Of a stretch of DNA of 64,000 nt, positions 47,513-55,575 are shown piece by piece. Made by a program: the position numbers and the translations under genes. Location: assembly GCF_033095785.1 (NCBI RefSeq), contig NZ_CP137134.1, forward strand, positions 1,116,001 to 1,180,000, in the 5' to 3' direction. The notes beneath the pieces are model-generated. The model did not search any database and was not told the DNA's origin. It saw nothing but the letters and a program-made list of their open reading frames with translations. The stretch comes from Nitrosospira sp. Is2. GTDB lineage: Bacteria > Pseudomonadota > Gammaproteobacteria > Burkholderiales > Nitrosomonadaceae. Position 1 is the first letter of the stretch. Each line of letters opens with the position of its first letter.

Positions 47513-48010
47513 ATTTGGCCTTATTGTCTGAGCCGTTGTTTACCTAGTTATCATAGATGCAAGACGTCCGTCAGGTCCAGCACCCCCACGCCGGTTCAGC
47601 TTGGGCTAAATTTTAAGGAAAATTTCCCCGATAGCAACCGTTTGTTCCAAGAACACTCCCGCATGTAGATGATCCGTTTACGGCATCCCGCTCCGCACAG
47701 CCTGTTAAGAAAACCGCATTAGCCGCCGAGCCATAAGTCTTTTCGCCTTAGATCTCGCGGGGGCGTCACGTTCGCAGAAATGGTAATGACTAAAAGTCAA
47801 TTCATTACCATTATTTATTCTTTTTACATTTCCTGATTCCTGTCTATCCTTTCGGAAAAATCCTTCCGGCGTTTTTTGCGGCGAGTTCGTTAATTCATGA
47901 AATCAATTCATTTCCTAATGCAAATATGTCGTTTTCATTAGCGAGAATTTCCCCCCAGGATGCGAGTGCAGTTCGGTTACTTCGTTCAATTGAAATTAAG
48001 GAGTGTTTTA
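47513..48010. other. AT-rich divergent region between ttcA and the PEP-CTERM gene
   Basis: About 500 bases, no gene supported. It is visibly richer in A/T than its surroundings from about 47790. A perfect 11-bp inverted repeat (listed separately) and a looser pseudo-palindrome GAAATCAATTCATTTC near 47899-47914 are the only structures I see. I looked for a -24/-12 sigma-54 promoter (GG-N10-GC), as found at some PEP-CTERM genes, and found none. Confidence 0.45.
47779..47812. promoter_or_regulatory. Inverted repeat AATGGTAATGA / TCATTACCATT
   Basis: Two perfect 11-bp arms (47779-47789 and 47802-47812) separated by 12 bases. It lies between ttcA and the PEP-CTERM gene, about 200 bases before the latter's start. 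Size and symmetry fit a regulator-binding site, and its AT-rich half-sites loosely recall Fur-family operators, but the spacing is too long for a classical Fur box. It is not a terminator. Confidence 0.4.
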
Positions 48011-48790
48011 ATGAAATTACATAAAATCAAATATCTCGCGGCCGCGGTGGCTCTCATCACCTCAAGTACTGCACTCGCCGCATTCGATGGCTCTGCAGGA
48101 AACAGTTCGGTATTGTTTAACGCTTATGAATCCGTAAGTGGTTATTCTTTTGCACTGGATACCGGGTTGCGCAAGGATGACTTCACCCCGTCTTTTACCG
48201 GCCTCTCGGTTAATCTCGCCAACGATGCAAATTGGAACTCTTTCCTGACGCATGTCGGCAGCGCACATTTGGCCGATATCAAATGGAACATCATTGCCGC
48301 GGATACCAATGCAGGATCAGTGGATCACGATCCTGTCAGCTATCTGACCAGCGGACCCGCTGTTGGCGTTCCCGATGGTACGCGCAATGCCCAGCTTAAT
48401 TCCTGGGGCGGCAATTTTAATTCCTTTGTCACCGCAAGCGGCAATTTTGGTGCCACGGGATTCGCAGGGGGAAATTCGACGGTTCATCTCAAAGAAGGTC
48501 CTGCTGATTATGCTTCGTACGAAGTCGCGCATGGATCCAGTTGGAATACGAAATCGAATTTCGATACGACCGCCGGATTGGGCGGCACGCTGAGTTTTTA
48601 TGAGCTTACCAAAAATGGCGCGCCGGTCACCAACGTGGTGAATTCCCATCAACTGGGCACGGTAACGTTAAGCGAAGCCGGGGCGCTGGCGATTTCACCC
48701 ATCCCCGAAGCTGACAGCTGGGCCATGCTGTTAGCTGGCCTGGCTCTGGTGGGATCAATTGCCCGGCGCCGTTCCCTCCGAGCGTCCTAA
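48011..48790 (+). CDS. PEP-CTERM sorting domain protein
   Basis: 259 residues from ATG 48011, which has AAGGAG eight bases upstream and yields a clean signal peptide (MKLHKIKYLAAAVAL..ALAA). An upstream in-frame ATG at 47960 lacks both. The C-terminus carries the sorting signal PEADSWAMLLAGLALVG followed by an ARRR cluster, recognised by exosortase (EpsH/XrtA) in biofilm/EPS-producing Gram-negatives. The middle is Gly/Ser/Asn-rich and I do not recognise it. Exosortase genes are not in this window. Confidence 0.88.
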   Translation: MKLHKIKYLAAAVALITSSTALAAFDGSAGNSSVLFNAYESVSGYSFALDTGLRKDDFTPSFTGLSVNLANDANWNSFLTHVGSAHLADIKWNIIAADTNAGSVDHDPVSYLTSGPAVGVPDGTRNAQLNSWGGNFNSFVTASGNFGATGFAGGNSTVHLKEGPADYASYEVAHGSSWNTKSNFDTTAGLGGTLSFYELTKNGAPVTNVVNSHQLGTVTLSEAGALAISPIPEADSWAMLLAGLALVGSIARRRSLRAS

Positions 48791-48815
48791 AACTCACTCT
48801 TTTCTCATTTAAAGA

Positions 48816-48837
48816 ACCCGGCAGGTTTTGGCCGGGT
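48816..48837 (+). terminator. Hairpin after the PEP-CTERM gene
   Basis: ACCCGGC pairs with GCCGGGT over an 8-base loop, 26 bases after the stop codon. No T-run follows, so termination is uncertain and it may instead stabilise the mRNA. Confidence 0.5.
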
Positions 48838-48905
48838 CAGGGATGGCTTCGCCTGATAAATGAATAACATTAAGCAATCAATTTACTCTTAAAGGATACG
48901 CCATA

Positions 48906-49202
48906 GTGAAAAACAAACTAAAATTCGCGGCCGCCTCTTTCGCGCTGGCTGTTGCCGGCCAGGCAAACGCGGTCGGCCCCACCGTTACGCCGGACCTGAC
49001 TCTTTATGTAGGTGGGGGGGCGGAACAAAACAATGTCTTTGAAACCATCGCGAAGTCATTGTTCACGCCTGGCACCATAGACTATTACACCGACCAGGCA
49101 GATAACTCCAAGGGCAAGGCGTTCCGCGCCGTATACGGCAAGTTCTGCCATGCATGCTTCGCCGCTGCATCGGATGCGCACCGGGCTAGCCTGCGCAATT
49201 AA
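48906..49202 (+). pseudogene. Truncated exported protein, probable gene remnant
   Basis: 98 codons from a GTG at 48906 with AAAGGA upstream. Signal peptide MKNKLKFAAASFALAVAG..ANA, then TPDLTLYVGGGAEQNNVFETIAKSLF and KAFRAVYGK. The length is far below that of the larger exported proteins I associate with this type of N-terminus, and after AVYGK (about 49140) the residues become Cys/His/Ala-rich and unlike the preceding part. The minus strand from that point reads like part of a transposase. I infer a 5' gene fragment cut by an insertion or deletion. It could alternatively be a genuine short secreted protein. Confidence 0.55.
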
Positions 49203-49310
49203 GGCTTTCTGCAGCTCAGGGAGTTTCAATTTTTCTGAATCAGAGCGCATCGTGCACGTTACCCGTAATCCCAGGTTCGCATCGAGGAACAACAATGCAA
49301 ACCGCTCCAC
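49143..49310 (-). mobile_element. Possible IS110-type transposase remnant
   Basis: The minus-strand frame reads SEKLKLPELQKALIAQ, then SPVRI and EACM. This order resembles the N-terminal region of IS110-family transposases (a helix, then a short strand before MEAC). It stops exactly where the plus-strand truncated gene loses its sense. Only about 50 codons are recognisable and no terminal repeats are seen. This is recognition from memory without a search. Confidence 0.25.
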
Positions 49311-49387
49311 ATTATTTCGATCTCACTTTCTATATCAGAAAAAGCGATAAACAAATCGAATCTTATTAGTTCCCGTCATAAATGGGG

Positions 49388-49433
49388 ACTGGTAACGTTC
49401 ACCCTGGCCTCGCTTATAACGACAACTGGTAAC
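49388..49433 (+). promoter_or_regulatory. Direct repeats ACTGGTAAC flanking a -10-like box
   Basis: ACTGGTAAC occurs at 49388-49396 and again at 49425-49433, 37 bases apart, with TATAAC (49415-49420) between them. The first copy occupies the -35 zone and the second the start-site zone of a potential promoter for the sulfur-uptake cluster. It could be the site of a CysB/Cbl-type regulator, but no such regulator is in the window and the motif is not a known one. Confidence 0.4.
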
Positions 49434-49470
49434 TTTGCACTTGGGTTTATTGCTCTCTTTTGAGGGAAAA

Positions 49471-49692
49471 ATGATTGCTATTACAAACATTGTTGAACTG
49501 GAAGATAAACATGAAGCGTTGGACTATGTTGGTAAACGCATTCCCGTGGAGATAAGGCAGCAAATACTGCGCGCGATTGCCAACATTGAATACGGCTCGG
49601 TAGAAGTAATTCTGCATGACGGTAAAGTAATGCAGATAGAGAGCCGTGAAAAGATTCGTGTCAGCCATAAAGAGCCTGCTGTCAGGAAATGA
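49471..49692 (+). CDS. YezD-like small protein (DUF2292)
   Basis: 73 residues from ATG 49471, preceded by GAGGGA. An ATG at 49435 would add 12 non-conserved residues. The core EIRQQILRAIANIEYGSVEVILHDGKVMQIESREKIR is the DUF2292/YezD signature (only part quoted in order; the key pieces are QILRAI, YGSVEVI and GKVMQIE). Genes of this family commonly head sulfate/sulfonate or cysteine-synthesis clusters, and this one precedes a sulfate-type ABC transporter. Molecular function unknown. Confidence 0.85.
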   Translation: MIAITNIVELEDKHEALDYVGKRIPVEIRQQILRAIANIEYGSVEVILHDGKVMQIESREKIRVSHKEPAVRK

Positions 49693-49849
49693 CTTATGAA
49701 CTCATGTACCTCCAGTCACTGGCGTTTGCTTAAGTGGTGATCTAATGACGACAAAAACCCACCATGCAATTGGAGGTTAAATACGACAGGACAATATTGC
49801 GTCTGACCAGGAAGCGGAGGGGGCGATTAAGAATGATTCAGGAGCTACG

Positions 49850-51496
49850 ATGAAAGTTTTTTGGCAAGCCACCCTTGCATCCACACTCAGCATGTTAGCC
49901 GTCAGCTCGCTTCATGCAAATGAGAGCAGCGGTGAAAAAGAGAGGTCTCAGGTGACACCGTACGGCGTGCAGCAAATTTCTAACACCCGAGTCTCATCTT
50001 CCGGGAATCGGTCGGTCGGGAGTTCGAGCGAAAACTTTAAATGGGCGATCCCGTCCGCTGAAAAACCTGCTCCAATGAATACCTCTGCTTCTAAAGAGGA
50101 CGCAGGCAAAAAGTCTACAAGCTACTTCAGGCCGTCAAGCAGCTATAGCACGCAGCCCGAATCTGATCCGCCCAGATATGTCCGGAATCTGAGCAAGACC
50201 GGCATTGAGGCTTTCAAGGACATCACATGGCTGGACGTGGGCCTGGATCACCGGACCCGCTATGAATTCCGCAGCAACGACATTAGGCGGACCGATCTCG
50301 TTCTCGATCAGCCTTTCCTGCTCCGTTCCAGGGCGTATTTAGGCATCAAGGAGATATTGGACCCACTGAGAGGTGCAGTCGAGTTTCAGGACTCACGGCG
50401 TTATAACGGCAAGTTTCCTCACGACGATCGCGACTTTAACGACTATGAATTGATTCAGGCCTACGGCGAACTTTATTTTAAAGGCGCGCTAGGCGCGGAT
50501 GACAGGAAGCAACAACGCCCGCTTCGTTTCCGGGCGGGCCGCATGGCATACGAGGCACTTGACCGGCGTTTTATTGGTCGCAACGAATGGCGCAACACCA
50601 CAAATACCTTTGAAGGGTTCCGCCTGAACCTTGGTCAGGAAGTCAATGACTGGGAAGTCGATCTGTGGGCCTACCAACCCGTCAAACGCCTGCTGAGCGA
50701 CTTTGACCAGCGTATCGAAAACCAGTGGTTTTACGGCTCGATCGGCCACTGGCGCAAGTGGTCGGATGTCATTACGCTCCAGCCGTATTACATGGGTCTC
50801 ATGCAGGATGGTAGCAAAGCGCCAGGTCAGATAGATCGCGAGATTCATTCGCCCGGCCTGCGTGGCTACGGGAAGATAGGGAACACCAACCTGGACTATG
50901 ACTTTAACCTGACTTATCAGTTTGGAAGAAACGGTACGGAGCAACATGACGCGCATGGTTATACCCTTGAAACAGGGTATACCTTCAAGCACGACTGGAA
51001 ACCACGGCTCAGCGCCTTTTATGGCTATGCGACCGGAGACCGTAATCCCAACGACAACGTGAATAATCGCTTTGAACGGTTCTTTGGTTTCGCGCGGCCA
51101 TGGTCAGCAGACGACTACATCGTGTTCGAGAATATCAAGGCTCCAAAAATCAAGCTCGAGTTTCAGCCGGTCAAGGACTTGCGTATCGATGGCGGCTACG
51201 GCTGGTATTGGCTTGCAAGCAGCACGGACCGCTTTAATAACCTGCTCGACGGCAACACCAGCGCGAGGCGTAACCCCGGGTTTAATCGCGATGTGACGGG
51301 CAGAAGCGGCGACTTCATTGGCCACAATTTCGACATACGGGCGCGTTATAAGCTGACTGAGCGCATCGATACCACCATCGGGTACTCGCATTTTGTCAGC
51401 GGCAACTTCACGCGCAACAGGCAAGTGGCTGCGCTGGGGCGTAGCCCCCGAGGCTCGGATTTCCTCTACGTCGAAGTCGTCATCAGCGCCTTTTAA
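49850..51496 (+). CDS. Alginate-export-family outer-membrane porin
   Basis: 548 residues. Signal peptide (about 1-23, ending SSLHA), a low-complexity Ser/Lys-rich stretch (about 24-110), then a beta-barrel region with alternating aromatic strands (LDVGLDHRTRYEFRSND, FRAGRMAYEALDRRFIG, FEGFRLNLGQ) ending in the aromatic residue F548 (VEVVISAF), as outer-membrane proteins do. This matches the alginate_exp family. The position between the yezD-like gene and the sulfate binding protein suggests a porin for a sulfur compound, which is inference. CAGGAGC precedes the ATG. Confidence 0.82.
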   Translation: MKVFWQATLASTLSMLAVSSLHANESSGEKERSQVTPYGVQQISNTRVSSSGNRSVGSSSENFKWAIPSAEKPAPMNTSASKEDAGKKSTSYFRPSSSYSTQPESDPPRYVRNLSKTGIEAFKDITWLDVGLDHRTRYEFRSNDIRRTDLVLDQPFLLRSRAYLGIKEILDPLRGAVEFQDSRRYNGKFPHDDRDFNDYELIQAYGELYFKGALGADDRKQQRPLRFRAGRMAYEALDRRFIGRNEWRNTTNTFEGFRLNLGQEVNDWEVDLWAYQPVKRLLSDFDQRIENQWFYGSIGHWRKWSDVITLQPYYMGLMQDGSKAPGQIDREIHSPGLRGYGKIGNTNLDYDFNLTYQFGRNGTEQHDAHGYTLETGYTFKHDWKPRLSAFYGYATGDRNPNDNVNNRFERFFGFARPWSADDYIVFENIKAPKIKLEFQPVKDLRIDGGYGWYWLASSTDRFNNLLDGNTSARRNPGFNRDVTGRSGDFIGHNFDIRARYKLTERIDTTIGYSHFVSGNFTRNRQVAALGRSPRGSDFLYVEVVISAF

Positions 51497-51542
51497 GTGA
51501 ATCATTAGTTTGTTCCCAATTAATCTATCAAGGATAAAAAAA

Positions 51543-52538
51543 ATGAGATTGAAGACAGGCCTTTCCGGGGCCCTGCTGGTACTGAGTTTTATCACGCTCA
51601 ACGCATTCGCGGAGAAACAGCTCTTAAACGTTTCCTATGATCCCACCCGGGAGCTTTATCATGAATTCAATGCCGCCTTCGTGAAACACTGGGATGTCAA
51701 AACCGGGGAAAAGGTATCCATCAAGCAGTCCCACGGTGGCTCGGGCAAGCAGGCGCGATCTGTAATTGATGGCTTGGAGGCTGACGTCGTCACGCTTGCA
51801 TTGGCAAATGACATTAACGCAATCGCTGAGAAAGCAAAGCTGCTCCCGGAAGGGTGGCAGAAACGCTTGCCGCAGAACAGCACGCCTTATACGTCCACGA
51901 TCGTTTTCTTGGTGCGAAAAGGGAATCCGAAGGGCATAAAAGACTGGAACGATCTTGCCAGACCCGGTGTCGCGGTCATTACGCCAAATCCTAAGACCTC
52001 TGGCGGCGCCCAATGGAATTACCTTGCAGCCTGGGAATTTGGCAAGCGGCACTTCGGCGAAGCCAAGGCGAAGGAATTTGTAGCGGATATCTATAAGAAC
52101 GTGCCGGTACTTGACTCCGGTGCTCGCGGCTCCACAACCACCTTCGTTGAACGCGGTGTGGGTGATGTGTTTATCTCCTGGGAAAACGAGGCTTTCCTAG
52201 CGATCAAGGAATTGGGCCCCGGCAAATTCGAGATTGTGGTGCCGTCATTGAGCATTCTCGCCGAACCCCCGGTTGCAGTGGTAGACAAGGTGGTTGACAA
52301 GAAGGGTACCCGAGCGGTTGCTGAAGCCTATCTACAGTATTTGTATGCTGATGAAGGGCAGGAAATAGCGGCAAAAAATTTCTACCGTCCCAGCAATTCC
52401 GCCATCGCCGCAAAATATGCTAGCCAGTTCCCCGCAATCAAGCTGTTCAGGATCGACGACGCATTTGGCGGTTGGAAAAACGCTCACAAGATCCATTTCT
52501 CGGATGGCGGTACCTTTGATCAGATTTATCAGAAGTAG
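51543..52538 (+). CDS. Sulfate ABC transporter substrate-binding protein
   Basis: Periplasmic binding protein of the Sbp/CysP family. 331 residues from ATG 51543 (AAGGAT upstream), which opens the signal peptide MRLKTGLSGALLVLSF..AFA. The mature part begins LLNVSYDPTRELYHEFN. The anion-binding region includes KQSHGGSGKQARSVIDGLEADVV and NPKTSGGAQWNYLAAWEF, which are conserved in sulfate binders. The permease and ATPase genes follow after two inserted genes. Confidence 0.93.
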   Translation: MRLKTGLSGALLVLSFITLNAFAEKQLLNVSYDPTRELYHEFNAAFVKHWDVKTGEKVSIKQSHGGSGKQARSVIDGLEADVVTLALANDINAIAEKAKLLPEGWQKRLPQNSTPYTSTIVFLVRKGNPKGIKDWNDLARPGVAVITPNPKTSGGAQWNYLAAWEFGKRHFGEAKAKEFVADIYKNVPVLDSGARGSTTTFVERGVGDVFISWENEAFLAIKELGPGKFEIVVPSLSILAEPPVAVVDKVVDKKGTRAVAEAYLQYLYADEGQEIAAKNFYRPSNSAIAAKYASQFPAIKLFRIDDAFGGWKNAHKIHFSDGGTFDQIYQK

Positions 52539-52581
52539 CACGAGCTATACGGAAGACCGACTCATATGATCCGGAGCTAAG

Positions 52582-52941
52582 ATGACTGCATTGGTAGTAG
52601 GTGGAGATTATATCGAGACACTGACGCGAGAACTGCTCGCGCACGGATTGAAGCGTGTCGAACACTGGGATGGGCGCCGTCCCCGGTTTACCAAACGTGC
52701 AATTCCCCGCAGCGCGAGACTCGTGGTGATACTGTACGATTATGTGAGCCACAGCGTATCGAATGCGCTGAAACAACAGGCCACCAAGAATGGTATCCCG
52801 TTGGTGTATTGCCGCAGTTCCAGCCATGAATTGCGCCGGAAACTGGAGGGACTGACGCTTAGCACCGTTCCCTGTCGCTGCCGCGACAAGATCAATGATG
52901 TGAGGAACTTCGTTAGGCAGTGGTTCCGCGGGAATCATTGA
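52582..52941 (+). CDS. DUF2325 domain protein
   Basis: 119 residues. Starts TALVVGGDYIETLTRELLAHG and continues VEHWDGRR, the GGD...HWDGR pattern of DUF2325, a small Rossmann-like family of unknown biochemical role. No signal peptide, so cytoplasmic. CCGGAGC precedes the ATG. It lies between the sulfate binding protein and the degenerate EAL gene, an unusual place, which suggests a role in controlling or assisting sulfate uptake. Confidence 0.82.
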   Translation: MTALVVGGDYIETLTRELLAHGLKRVEHWDGRRPRFTKRAIPRSARLVVILYDYVSHSVSNALKQQATKNGIPLVYCRSSSHELRRKLEGLTLSTVPCRCRDKINDVRNFVRQWFRGNH

Positions 52942-52977
52942 GATCATCTTTACACTGGCAAGGGAAATATCCTAGAT

Positions 52978-53835
52978 ATGAAAGCAAGAAGCGCGGAGGA
53001 CGATTTGGTGCGCGTCCAGGCAACCACCGATTATCGGCTGCAGCGTTTGGAAGATGAGTGGGTAGTGGCCCACTTCGCTGACAGTCGACTGTCAAGCGTG
53101 TTCCAGCCGGTGGTTTCAAGTGCATTACAGGTTATTGGGCATGCAGCTTTTATTCGATGCGAGCCCGACAATAAAAATATCGTTTCACCTTGGGATATTT
53201 TTTCGCTGGCAACAGAGGACTCAGCGCTCGTCAGGCTGGATCGGTTGTGCCGGACCGTGCATGCGCTGAATTACTTTGGCGCTGCTTCGGGGCCGGGGAA
53301 TCTTTTTGTCAGCGTGCAGCCCCGTCTGCTTGAGAGTGTCAAGGATGATCATGGTAACGCGTTTGCAAAGGTGCTTGATCTCATCGGAATACCGGCTTCT
53401 CGCGTTGTCATCGAGATCCCCGGGGAAGTGAATCGCAACTGGAAGCTGCTGGCGCATGTAATCGGCAACTACCGCTCACGCGGTTATCGGATTGCAGCCA
53501 ATCATAGCGGCACAGGTAACAACTGGATGGCAGAATTGGGAAGCTTGTATCCGGATATTGTGAGGCTCGAGGCTTGGACGTTAGCAGGCTGTTACGGGAC
53601 GAAAGCACTGCTCGACTCGATACATCATTTCGGAGCGTCAGTGCTGGTACATGAAATTGAAACAGTACAGCATAAGGATACCGCCCTTCAGGAAGGAGCG
53701 GATCTATTGCAGGGACGCGCCCTCGGGATGCCAGTGCGGGGGATTGAGGCGGCTATACCAGGTCTCCGGCGGACACAATACCGTGAATCGCCGGGAGATC
53801 ATCGTCGGCCGTCGTTTAGAGGGACCCTGGATTGA
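52978..53835 (+). CDS. Degenerate EAL-domain protein, probably non-catalytic
   Basis: 285 residues, one EAL fold (about 35-260) without GGDEF or sensor domain. Active-site positions are altered: the EAL motif reads HAAFIR (residues 55-60), the metal-binding DD pair of DDFGTG is NH (175-176 in NHSGTG), the KID lysine site is RLE (196-198), and AEGVET is VHEIET (224-229). The fold markers VVIEI (E146) and QG (245-246) remain. It should not hydrolyse c-di-GMP but could still bind it or a protein. Its stop overlaps the cysT start (TTGA), so it is made together with the permease. Confidence 0.85.
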   Translation: MKARSAEDDLVRVQATTDYRLQRLEDEWVVAHFADSRLSSVFQPVVSSALQVIGHAAFIRCEPDNKNIVSPWDIFSLATEDSALVRLDRLCRTVHALNYFGAASGPGNLFVSVQPRLLESVKDDHGNAFAKVLDLIGIPASRVVIEIPGEVNRNWKLLAHVIGNYRSRGYRIAANHSGTGNNWMAELGSLYPDIVRLEAWTLAGCYGTKALLDSIHHFGASVLVHEIETVQHKDTALQEGADLLQGRALGMPVRGIEAAIPGLRRTQYRESPGDHRRPSFRGTLD

Positions 53836-54665
53836 GTAAATTTAAACAACACAGCGTTCTGCCGGGCTTCAATCTGGCGCTTGGGTTCACGCTGCTTTAT
53901 CTTAGCCTTATCGTGTTAATTCCGTTATCAGCAGCATTTATCCGCACGTCAGCGCTCACATGGCCTGAGTTTTGGAATGTGGTGACGACTCCACGGGTAG
54001 TGGCGTCCTACAGGCTGACATTTGGCGCTTCTTTTGCCGCCGCGGCGGTAAATGCTGTATTTGGGCTGTTGGTGGCTTGGGTTCTGGTGCGCTATCGCTT
54101 CCCGGGCAAAAAACTGGTCGATGCGCTGGTGGATCTGCCATTCGCCTTGCCGACGGCCGTCGCGGGTATCGCCTTGACCGCGCTCTATGCAGGCAACGGT
54201 TGGATCGGGCAGTTTTTTGAACCCCTCGGGGTAAAGATTGCGTTTACTCCGCTTGGTATTTTTGTGGCGCTGACGTTTATCGGACTGCCCTTTGTGGTGC
54301 GGACTGTACAACCGGTGCTGGAAGACATCGAGTCTGAATTGGAGGAAGCGGCTGCCACACTCGGGGCAAACCGGGCGCAAACGTTTTCGAGGATCATTTT
54401 TCCCACACTTTTCCCAGCGTTGACAACCGGCTTCGCGCTTGCCTTCGCTCGCGCCATCGGGGAATACGGGTCGGTGATTTTCATTGCAGGCAATATGCCT
54501 CTTGTCTCCGAGATTACGCCACTCCTGATCATCACCAAGCTGGAGCAATATGACTATGCCGGCGCCACCGCGCTCGCGGTTGTGATGCTGGTGATATCGT
54601 TTGTCATGTTGCTCATAATCAACTTGCTTCAATGGTGGAGCCGTCGGCGGAGCGTATTGACGTGA
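53832..54665 (+). CDS. cysT: Sulfate ABC transporter permease CysT
   Basis: Inner-membrane permease subunit (CysT/CysU). 277 residues, six predicted membrane helices. The EAA loop is EEAAATLGANRAQTFSRIIFP, the contact site for the ATPase. The start is TTG at 53832, sharing bases with the EAL stop. The N-terminus KQHSVLPGFNLALGFTLLYL is typical of CysT. cysW follows after 10 bases. Confidence 0.95.
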   Translation: MSKFKQHSVLPGFNLALGFTLLYLSLIVLIPLSAAFIRTSALTWPEFWNVVTTPRVVASYRLTFGASFAAAAVNAVFGLLVAWVLVRYRFPGKKLVDALVDLPFALPTAVAGIALTALYAGNGWIGQFFEPLGVKIAFTPLGIFVALTFIGLPFVVRTVQPVLEDIESELEEAAATLGANRAQTFSRIIFPTLFPALTTGFALAFARAIGEYGSVIFIAGNMPLVSEITPLLIITKLEQYDYAGATALAVVMLVISFVMLLIINLLQWWSRRRSVLT

Positions 54666-54675
54666 GGACACTCTG

Positions 54676-55575
54676 ATGAACGCCACTACCGTCCCTGTAC
54701 AACACGCTCCCCTGCCCACGGTGAGACCCGCCCAGGCAATTGAAGAGCCTGCGTGGGTCCGCTGGAGTTTGATCGGCATCGCGCTGGCCTTTCTCACGTT
54801 TTTCCTTTTCGTACCCCTGATCTCAGTGTTTTACGAGGCGCTTAAGAAGGGGCTGGACGTGTACTTCGCCGCCATCACGGAGCCGGATGCGCTATCTGCC
54901 ATTCAGCTTACCCTCACCGCTGCGGCAATCGCAGTACCGCTCAACCTGATATTCGGCGTCGCCGCTGCATGGGCGGTGGCAAAGTTCGAATTCCGCGGTA
55001 AGAATTTGCTGATCACCTTCATTGATTTGCCTTTTTCGGTCTCGCCCGTAGTTTCAGGATTGATCTACGTGCTCATCTTCGGGTTGCAGGGGTGGCTGGG
55101 GCCGTGGCTGGCCGAACACGACATCAAGATTATTTTTGCGGTTCCGGGCATTGTGCTCGCTACCATATTCGTGACCGTTCCCTTCATTGCACGTGAACTG
55201 ATCCCCCTCATGCAGGCCCAGGGTACCGAGGAGGAGGAGGCCGCCGTGGTCCTTGGCGCTAATGGGTGGCAAATTTTCTTCCGCGTGACGCTACCAAACA
55301 TAAAGTGGGGTCTGCTCTATGGCACGATCCTGTGCAACGCCCGCGCAATGGGAGAATTTGGCGCGGTATCGGTCGTCTCCGGCCATATCCGGGGGAGTAC
55401 CAACACGCTGCCGCTTCATGTCGAGATACTCTACAACGAATACAATTTTGCGGCGGCGTTCGCCGTGGCATCGCTGCTGGCGCTGCTCGCGCTGGTTACG
55501 CTGGCACTAAAAAGCCTAGTCGAATCCAAAAAACATGATGACAAGGAAAATGGGAATGAGTATAGAGGTGCGTAA
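54676..55575 (+). CDS. cysW: Sulfate ABC transporter permease CysW
   Basis: Second permease subunit. 299 residues with six membrane helices and the EAA loop EEEEAAVVLGANGWQIFFRVTLP. The late block GEFGAVSVVSGHIRG is a CysW hallmark. GAGG lies 9 bases before the ATG. The C-terminal tail is Lys/Asp-rich and overlaps the start of cysA by about 20 bases. Confidence 0.95.
   Translation: MNATTVPVQHAPLPTVRPAQAIEEPAWVRWSLIGIALAFLTFFLFVPLISVFYEALKKGLDVYFAAITEPDALSAIQLTLTAAAIAVPLNLIFGVAAAWAVAKFEFRGKNLLITFIDLPFSVSPVVSGLIYVLIFGLQGWLGPWLAEHDIKIIFAVPGIVLATIFVTVPFIARELIPLMQAQGTEEEEAAVVLGANGWQIFFRVTLPNIKWGLLYGTILCNARAMGEFGAVSVVSGHIRGSTNTLPLHVEILYNEYNFAAAFAVASLLALLALVTLALKSLVESKKHDDKENGNEYRGA

Noticed and set aside
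47899..47914. Pseudo-palindrome GAAATCAATTCATTTC before the PEP-CTERM gene
   Set aside because: Imperfect and in an AT-rich region where such matches are expected by chance.
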